Shown in pieces: positions 7,396 through 11,171 of a stretch of 11,171 nucleotides of DNA. How positions within the stretch are numbered: the first letter of the stretch is position 1; every line of letters starts with the position of its first letter. The notes beneath the pieces were generated by a model. That model was not told the origin of the DNA, made no database searches, and saw nothing but the letters and a program-made list of their open reading frames with translations. The stretch comes from Candidatus Cellulosilyticum pullistercoris (lineage in GTDB: Bacteria > Bacillota > Clostridia > Lachnospirales > Cellulosilyticaceae): positions 1 to 11,171 of the forward strand of contig JAHLFQ010000044.1 in assembly GCA_018883705.1 (NCBI GenBank), given 5' to 3'. A program made the position numbers and the translations under genes.

Positions 7396-8370
7396 ATGAA
7401 AAAGTTATTTCATCTATCCACAACTCCAAAACAACTTAGTATGTTTGAAGAGAACTGGGAAGATATTAAAGCATTTGTTAGCAAGAATTATATGGATGGA
7501 ATAGAGTTAGGCTTAACCATAGATTATAATCTTGAAAAAATTCCAAAAGAAATTATAGTAGGTGTTCATTTAAGTTTTTATCCTATGTGGCTTGACTTTT
7601 GGAGGGGAAATAAAGAGCAACTAGCTAAACAATTTACTACTAAAGAAGCATTATATGCTTATTACAAGGGAGAAACACCAGAATGCTTAGTAGAAAATTA
7701 TAAAAAACAATACGAAAGAGCAAAGGCATTAGGAGCTAGGTATATGGTTTTTCATGTTAGTCATGTTTTGCCAGAAGATTCTTTTACCTGGCAGTTTGAC
7801 TATACAGACAAAGAAGTAATGGAAGCAACACTTGAGCTTGTTAATAGGGCTTTTCCGAATGAAGAAGAAGGACCTTTATTACTCTTTGAAAATTTATGGT
7901 GGCCTGGTCTTAATTATAAAGATGCCATGCTAACAAAATGGTTTATTGATAAAGTTCAGTATCCTAATAAAGGCTATTTGGTAGATGTCTCACATCTTAT
8001 TTTAAATAACAGTCAGATTGGGACAGAAAAGCAAGCCTATGATTATATTAAAGAGACAATAGAGGCATTAGGAGAAACCAAAAAGTGGATTAAAGGATTA
8101 CACCTTAATAAAACATTACCAAAGCATTATATGCAAAGGAATCATAGTTATTTATTACAGAAATATCAAGAAACCAAAGATAGCAAGCAGAAATTAACTA
8201 TCTTAAAAAAACATATTAATGCATTAGATGGACATATGCCATTTGATCATCCTATGGCTAAAAAAATAGTGGATTTAATTCAACCATTATATTGTGTTTA
8301 TGAAACAGCACCTACTTCAAGATATGAATTAGCTTATTTTATTAAAAAACAAAATGAAGTTTTAAAATAA
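7396..8370 (+). CDS. TIM-barrel protein, sugar phosphate isomerase/epimerase (AP endonuclease 2) superfamily
   Basis: A 324-residue cytoplasmic protein that looks like a xylose-isomerase-like TIM barrel. The barrel-strand pattern is visible as LFHLST, GIELGL, VGVHLSFYP, MVFHVSHV, LLLFENLWW, GYLVDVSHLI, IKGLHLNKT and YCVYETAP. Candidate metal ligands follow the superfamily order: E165, D197-x-x-H200, H236 and E303, with H120 and H123 on strand four, so the active site looks intact. The substrate is not predictable: the superfamily includes sugar isomerases, epimerases, inosose dehydratases and endonuclease IV. The FENLWWPG and DGHMPFDHP motifs could help identify an orthologous group. Only GTAGG (7386-7390) precedes the ATG, a poor ribosome binding site, which fits coupling to the YcxB-like gene 15 bases upstream. 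A hairpin terminator follows. Confidence 0.75.
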   Translation: MKKLFHLSTTPKQLSMFEENWEDIKAFVSKNYMDGIELGLTIDYNLEKIPKEIIVGVHLSFYPMWLDFWRGNKEQLAKQFTTKEALYAYYKGETPECLVENYKKQYERAKALGARYMVFHVSHVLPEDSFTWQFDYTDKEVMEATLELVNRAFPNEEEGPLLLFENLWWPGLNYKDAMLTKWFIDKVQYPNKGYLVDVSHLILNNSQIGTEKQAYDYIKETIEALGETKKWIKGLHLNKTLPKHYMQRNHSYLLQKYQETKDSKQKLTILKKHINALDGHMPFDHPMAKKIVDLIQPLYCVYETAPTSRYELAYFIKKQNEVLK

Positions 8371-8384
8371 ATATAAAATAAATG

Positions 8385-8452
8385 AAAAGCTTCCTATCCT
8401 TTGGGTATTAAATGATTCAAGTAAAGTGCCCAAAGAAAATAGGGAGCTTTTT
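8385..8452 (+). terminator. Long hairpin terminator after the TIM-barrel gene
   Basis: AAAAGCTTCCTAT (8385-8397) pairs with ATAGGGAGCTTTT (8440-8452) with one wobble. After a small internal loop, CTTTGGG (8399-8405) pairs with CCCAAAG (8429-8435), closing a 23-base loop. The structure ends in a short T run. The A run at the start of the 5' arm would also allow some termination from the other side. Confidence 0.75.
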
Positions 8453-8496
8453 ATGTATTACAAAATAAGACAATAAATGCTAACACTAGTATTTTC

Positions 8497-8525
8497 TTGA
8501 CAAAAATAGGATTTTTACATATAAT
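8497..8525 (+). promoter_or_regulatory. Consensus sigma-A promoter of the NlpC/P60 gene
   Basis: TTGACA (8497-8502), 17 bases, TATAAT (8520-8525): a perfect match to the housekeeping consensus in both hexamers and spacing. Transcription should start near 8532, leaving a leader of about 95 bases. TTACA (8515-8519) and TGTAA (8531-8535) form a small dyad across the -10, and TGTAAA recurs at 8552-8557. Confidence 0.85.
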
Positions 8526-8611
8526 AATTTTGTAACAATTACTTAATAACTTGTAAAGAATAGATAAAATAAAAGAATAGATCAATTAAATGTCGAAGCA
8601 ATCATAATAAC

Positions 8612-8618
8612 AAGGGGG
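8612..8618 (+). promoter_or_regulatory. Ribosome binding site fixing the NlpC/P60 start
   Basis: AAGGGGG ends eight bases before the ATG at 8627. An in-frame TTG at 8621 would leave only two bases of spacing, so the ATG is the start. Confidence 0.75.
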
Positions 8619-8626
8619 ACTTGAAC

Positions 8627-9715
8627 ATGAGATTAAATCAGACATTAAAAGCAGCACTTATTGGAGCTGTCATTGTTTTTCCTAGCTTAGCATATGGACA
8701 AGCTTATGGAACTGTAGCAACAGAAACATTAAATGTAAGAAGTGGGGCAAAGTTAGAAGCCTCTATCGTAGATCAAATAGGATTAGGAGATTCAGTTGAA
8801 ATTGTTTCAGAACAAGGCGACTGGTTAAAACTTATATTAGAAAATGATGCAAGAGCATATGTAAAAGCAGAATACATTAATGTACATAGAGTACTTGCAA
8901 TCGTGAATGTCAATGATGGACTTAATGTAAGAGATTATCCATCTGTTGAAAATGGTGAAATTATCGGACGCTTTAATGCAGGAGATGAAATCTCTGTACA
9001 TTATCGTGTAGGAGATTGGTATAAAGTAAGCCAAGAAGGCTTTGAAGGCTATGTAAGTAAAGAGTATATTAAAAATAGTAGTGAAGTGGATTTTTTAAGC
9101 TACTTGCCAACAAAGAAATTAACAGAAGTTGAGCGTATGACTGTAACACAAGAAGAAGCACAAGCGGTAACAGTAGAAGCAGATGTGGTGTCAGATAACA
9201 ATACATCAACAAGTAGTAATGCGGATCGTCCATCAAGTAACACAGGCACTTCTTCAAACTCAAGTAGTTCAAATAGCTCAAGCAGCTCAAATAGTTCATC
9301 AAGTAATGTATCAAATACAAATAATTCATCAAGCAGCTCAAGTTCATCATTAGGACAAGCAGTTGTAGATTATGCAATGCAATTTTTAGGTAATCCATAT
9401 GTATATGGTGGTAATAGTTTAACAAATGGTGTAGACTGTTCAGGTTTTACATCTCAAATTATGAAACACTTTGGTATTAGCTTAAATAGAAGCTCAAGTG
9501 CACAATATGCTAATAATGGATATTATGTAAGTAGCGATAACTTGCAAAAAGGTGACTTACTATTCTATGGTTACAATGGTAGTGTCTCTCATGTAGCTAT
9601 TTACATTGGTGGTGGACAAATTATTCATGCAAATGATGAAAGAACAGGTATTTGTATTGGTAATGCTTTCCCATCAAGCGGTAAAAAATATATTGGGGCA
9701 AAACGCGTACTATAA
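8627..9715 (+). CDS. Secreted SH3-SH3-NlpC/P60 cell-wall hydrolase
   Basis: A 362-residue exported peptidoglycan hydrolase, probably a D,L-endopeptidase cutting stem peptides. The signal peptide spans about 1-24 (KAALIGAVIVFPSLAYG). Two bacterial SH3 domains follow, about 27-86 (TLNVRSGAKLEASIV to RAYVKAEYINV) and 90-150 (GLNVRDYPS to GYVSKEYI). These normally bind peptide cross-bridges or stem peptides. Residues about 190-241 are a very Ser/Asn-rich low-complexity linker. The NlpC/P60 domain (about 243-362) has the catalytic set C271 (DCSGF), H322 (SHVAIYIG) and H334 (IIHAND), all intact. The ATG at 8627 was chosen from the ribosome binding site, and the signal peptide then begins with basic MRLNQTLK. 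It has its own strong promoter and terminator, so it is monocistronic. A role in cell growth or daughter-cell separation is inferred from the family. Confidence 0.94.
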   Translation: MRLNQTLKAALIGAVIVFPSLAYGQAYGTVATETLNVRSGAKLEASIVDQIGLGDSVEIVSEQGDWLKLILENDARAYVKAEYINVHRVLAIVNVNDGLNVRDYPSVENGEIIGRFNAGDEISVHYRVGDWYKVSQEGFEGYVSKEYIKNSSEVDFLSYLPTKKLTEVERMTVTQEEAQAVTVEADVVSDNNTSTSSNADRPSSNTGTSSNSSSSNSSSSSNSSSSNVSNTNNSSSSSSSSLGQAVVDYAMQFLGNPYVYGGNSLTNGVDCSGFTSQIMKHFGISLNRSSSAQYANNGYYVSSDNLQKGDLLFYGYNGSVSHVAIYIGGGQIIHANDERTGICIGNAFPSSGKKYIGAKRVL

Positions 9716-9758
9716 TCATTTACTAGATAAAGTGAATAAAACAAGTAAAATGAGTTAT

Positions 9759-9800
9759 AAGTAGGTAAGATGATTTTAAAATTATCTTACCTACTTTTTT
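9759..9800 (+). terminator. Strong intrinsic terminator after the NlpC/P60 gene
   Basis: AAGTAGGTAAGAT (9759-9771) pairs perfectly with ATCTTACCTACTT (9784-9796), and three more inner pairs are possible. A run of Ts follows directly. The bases from 9801 to 9884, between this and the end of the HxlR-type gene, hold nothing else convincing. Confidence 0.92.
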
Positions 9801-9884
9801 ATTATATAGATGTAATATATTATTTCTAAACCTAGAGAAATGACAATAACCATATTGGTTTTAATAATAAGAAGAGAGCATTGT

Positions 9885-10256
9885 TTATGACTTATCAATG
9901 CTATTTGAATACATGATGCCATACTCGTACATAGATTCGAGAAGAGGAAGCATTTGCTTTCCGATATCAGTTAAACTATATTCTACTTTTGGAGGAACTA
10001 CAGGGTAGACTGTTCTTAAAATAAGCTGGTCCTCTTCTAATGCTCTTAACTGATTAGTGAGCATCCTTTGAGTCACATCAGGTAACTTTCTTCTTAAATC
10101 ACTAAATCTAAGTGCACCATTGCTTAAATACCAAAGTATGAGAATTTTCCACTTTCCTGAGATGATTTTATGGAAAGTTGTAATGGGACAAGTTTCATAT
10201 TTGGCACAACGGGTTTGCATATGACATTCTTCATGAAATAGAGGCGTTTTAGCCAT
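9885..10256 (-). CDS. HxlR-family (DUF24) winged-helix regulator
   Basis: A 123-residue DNA-binding regulator of the HxlR family. The core is textbook: CPITTFHKIISGKWKILILWYL, the recognition-helix region RFSDLRRKLPDVTQRMLTNQLRALEED (about 51-77), and the wing ending VPPKVEYSLTDIGKQM. Three cysteines lie close to the N-terminus (C11, C17, C23). C23 occupies the conserved position just before Pro, whose equivalents in YodB- and HypR-type proteins sense diamide, quinones or hypochlorite. An upstream in-frame ATG at 10301 has no ribosome binding site and lies at or before the predicted transcription start. The ATG at 10256 has AAAGGAG nine bases before it and gives a normal family length. The gene is divergent from an azoreductase, like YodB and AzoR1 targets in Bacillus, so it most likely represses that gene and perhaps itself. 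The trigger is inferred. Confidence 0.93.
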   Translation of the reverse strand: MAKTPLFHEECHMQTRCAKYETCPITTFHKIISGKWKILILWYLSNGALRFSDLRRKLPDVTQRMLTNQLRALEEDQLILRTVYPVVPPKVEYSLTDIGKQMLPLLESMYEYGIMYSNSIDKS

Positions 10257-10265
10257 TTGATTTAA

Positions 10266-10272
10266 CTCCTTT
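10266..10272 (-). promoter_or_regulatory. Ribosome binding site fixing the HxlR-type start
   Basis: The minus strand reads AAAGGAG here, nine bases before the ATG at 10256. Nothing similar precedes the in-frame ATG at 10301. Confidence 0.7.
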
Positions 10273-10302
10273 GCTGATTTATAGTAAACATTTTTTTTCA
10301 TT

Positions 10303-10331
10303 ATTATACTATTATTTTAGCTTTAGTAGTA
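10303..10331 (-). promoter_or_regulatory. Possible promoter of the HxlR-type gene
   Basis: The minus strand has a perfect TATAAT (10303-10308), but the -35 position at 17 bases reads TACTAC (10326-10331), a poor match. The -35 position overlaps the dyad at 10327-10346, as expected for autoregulation. The start would be near 10296, about 40 bases before the ATG. Confidence 0.4.
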
Positions 10332-10346
10332 TCATTTTAGATACTA
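10327..10346. promoter_or_regulatory. Candidate operator dyad between the HxlR-type gene and the azoreductase gene
   Basis: TAGTATC (10327-10333) and GATACTA (10340-10346) form a perfect 7-base inverted repeat around a 6-base spacer. A further ATACTA at 10306-10311 repeats one half-site over the predicted -10 of the HxlR-type gene. Size and symmetry suit a dimeric winged-helix regulator. The rest of the 266-base region between the two start codons is very AT-rich. Confidence 0.5.
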
Positions 10347-10472
10347 TGTGAAAAAAAAGTGCCTACTTACATAAAAACATATATAGTGTATGATAGAAAG
10401 AAAAGAAGTAAAAATATGGATTTCTAAATCCTTATTTTTACAATATTAGACAATGTATAAGTAAAATTTTAA

Positions 10473-10499
10473 TTGATAAATTTTATCCTATCATATAAT
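10473..10499 (+). promoter_or_regulatory. Possible azoreductase promoter
   Basis: TTGATA (10473-10478) and a perfect TATAAT (10494-10499) are separated by 15 bases, shorter than the usual 17. TAAAATTT (10462-10469) and AAATTTTA (10478-10485) form a dyad overlapping the -35. An alternative promoter, CTTACA (10366-10371)-N17-TATGAT (10389-10394), lies closer to the main dyad but would give a leader of about 120 bases. Confidence 0.4.
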
Positions 10500-10522
10500 A
10501 AGACTGAAGAGGAGGACTTAAA

Positions 10523-11128
10523 ATGAGCAAAGTATTATATATTAAAGCAAATATTAAACCAGAAGGTCAATCAAAAACTTATCAAATTTCTGATAGTTTT
10601 ATTGATGAATATAGAAGAAATAATCCACAAGATGAAATTATCACATTAGACTTATATAAAGAAGGCATTGATTTCTTAAAAGGTGAAGATTTAGGTGCGA
10701 TATTTGGGCCTAAGACAGAAGAAAGTAAAAAACATCCGATTTTAAAATATGCATACCAATTTGTAGAAGCAGATAAATATGTTATTGCTGCACCCATGTG
10801 GAACTTAAGTTTTCCAGCTATTTTAAAAGCTTATATAGATTATATAAGTGTGGCAGGAATCACTTTTAAATATACAGCAGAAGGACCAGTTGGACTATGC
10901 TCAGGAAAAAAAGCCTTATTTGTTGCCTCTAGAGGTGGAGATTATTCAAAAGGCAATGGAATGCAGTTTGAAATGGGAGAAAGATACATAAGAACTATTT
11001 TTGCTTTCTATGGTATAACAGATGTTCAAAGCATTACAGCAGATAATATAGATGTAATGGGAATGGACGTAGATGCAATTTTAGATGAAGCTGTCAATAA
11101 AGTAAAACAACTAGCAGAACAATTCTAA
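10523..11128 (+). CDS. azoR: FMN-dependent NADH-azoreductase
   Basis: A 201-residue flavodoxin-fold oxidoreductase of the AzoR family, which uses NADH to reduce quinones and azo compounds by two electrons and so limits quinone stress in the cytoplasm. Visible FMN-site features are Q16-S17 in the first phosphate-binding loop (EGQSKT), PMWN at 91-94 followed by FPAILKAYIDYI, and the SRGGDY loop at 136-141. The length is typical for the family. AGGAGG (10510-10515) lies seven bases before the ATG. Azo dyes are usually artificial substrates, so quinones or similar electrophiles are the likelier natural ones. Divergence from the HxlR-type gene supports induction by electrophiles. A hairpin follows the stop. 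Confidence 0.93.
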   Translation: MSKVLYIKANIKPEGQSKTYQISDSFIDEYRRNNPQDEIITLDLYKEGIDFLKGEDLGAIFGPKTEESKKHPILKYAYQFVEADKYVIAAPMWNLSFPAILKAYIDYISVAGITFKYTAEGPVGLCSGKKALFVASRGGDYSKGNGMQFEMGERYIRTIFAFYGITDVQSITADNIDVMGMDVDAILDEAVNKVKQLAEQF

Positions 11129-11131
11129 TAG

Positions 11132-11167
11132 ATTCCCTCAAAGTATTTAATAATATTTTGGGGGAAT
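11132..11167 (+). terminator. Hairpin after the azoreductase gene, tail at window edge
   Basis: ATTCCCTCAAAGTATT (11132-11147) pairs with AATATTTTGGGGGAAT (11152-11167) over 16 positions with two wobbles and a 4-base loop. It begins three bases after the stop codon. The window ends four bases later, so a T run cannot be confirmed. Confidence 0.65.
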
Positions 11168-11171
11168 TAAA

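Noticed and set aside
7381..7396. A catabolite-responsive (cre) site between the YcxB-like and TIM-barrel genes
   Set aside because: TGAAAGTAGGCTCACA has the outer bases but lacks the central CG and has the wrong length.
9069..9425. A 118-residue minus-strand open frame rich in Leu, Tyr, His and Asn
   Set aside because: It is the antisense of the Ser/Asn-rich linker and the surrounding hydrolase sequence; it has no ribosome binding site or recognisable domain.
9849..9861. AACCATATTGGTT as a terminator for the HxlR-type gene
   Set aside because: The stem is only five pairs with a 3-base loop, and no T run follows on the minus strand.
10257..10301. Fifteen extra N-terminal residues on the HxlR-type regulator
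   Set aside because: There is no ribosome binding site before 10301, and the predicted promoter overlaps this start. AAAGGAG before 10256 supports the shorter protein.

Overview
The window is AT-rich, with strong AGGAGG-type ribosome binding sites and T-tailed hairpin terminators. It carries HPr kinase/phosphorylase, a CXCGXXGC-type ROK glucokinase and a copper-amine-oxidase-like stalk domain. Together these suggest a low-GC Firmicute of the class Clostridia, possibly a Lachnospirales relative. The genus is an inference and cannot be fixed from the sequence alone.

Layout. (1) Positions 3-1553 hold the C-terminal part of uvrA, open at the left edge. It ends in a perfect hairpin that probably terminates transcription from both sides. 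(2) 1587-2678, minus strand: a secreted stalk-domain protein with an unassigned C-terminal domain, transcribed toward uvrA from its own promoter. (3) 2856-6717, plus strand: uvrC, hprK and a ROK glucokinase, probably one transcription unit with an internal promoter before hprK. It joins nucleotide excision repair to carbon catabolite control and glucose phosphorylation, a linkage I recall from other Clostridia. (4) 6850-8370: a small YcxB-like membrane protein followed closely by a TIM-barrel protein of the sugar phosphate isomerase/endonuclease IV superfamily, then a hairpin terminator. (5) 8497-9800: a monocistronic secreted SH3-SH3-NlpC/P60 cell-wall hydrolase with a consensus sigma-A promoter and a strong terminator. 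(6) 9885-11167: an HxlR-family regulator (minus) divergent from an FMN-dependent NADH-azoreductase (plus). They share a 266-base control region with dyads, an arrangement like the quinone/diamide-responsive YodB-AzoR1 system of Bacillus.

Three starts were placed downstream of the longest open frame because a good ribosome binding site and a promoter support the later codon: 2678 (minus), 8627 (plus) and 10256 (minus). No RNA gene, insertion sequence, CRISPR array, attachment site or broken gene was seen. I found no convincing new multi-gene system. The best leads are the unassigned stalk-domain protein, the YcxB/TIM-barrel pair, a 17-base direct repeat around the uvrC promoter, and the operator-like repeats at the hydrolase and HxlR/azoreductase promoters.
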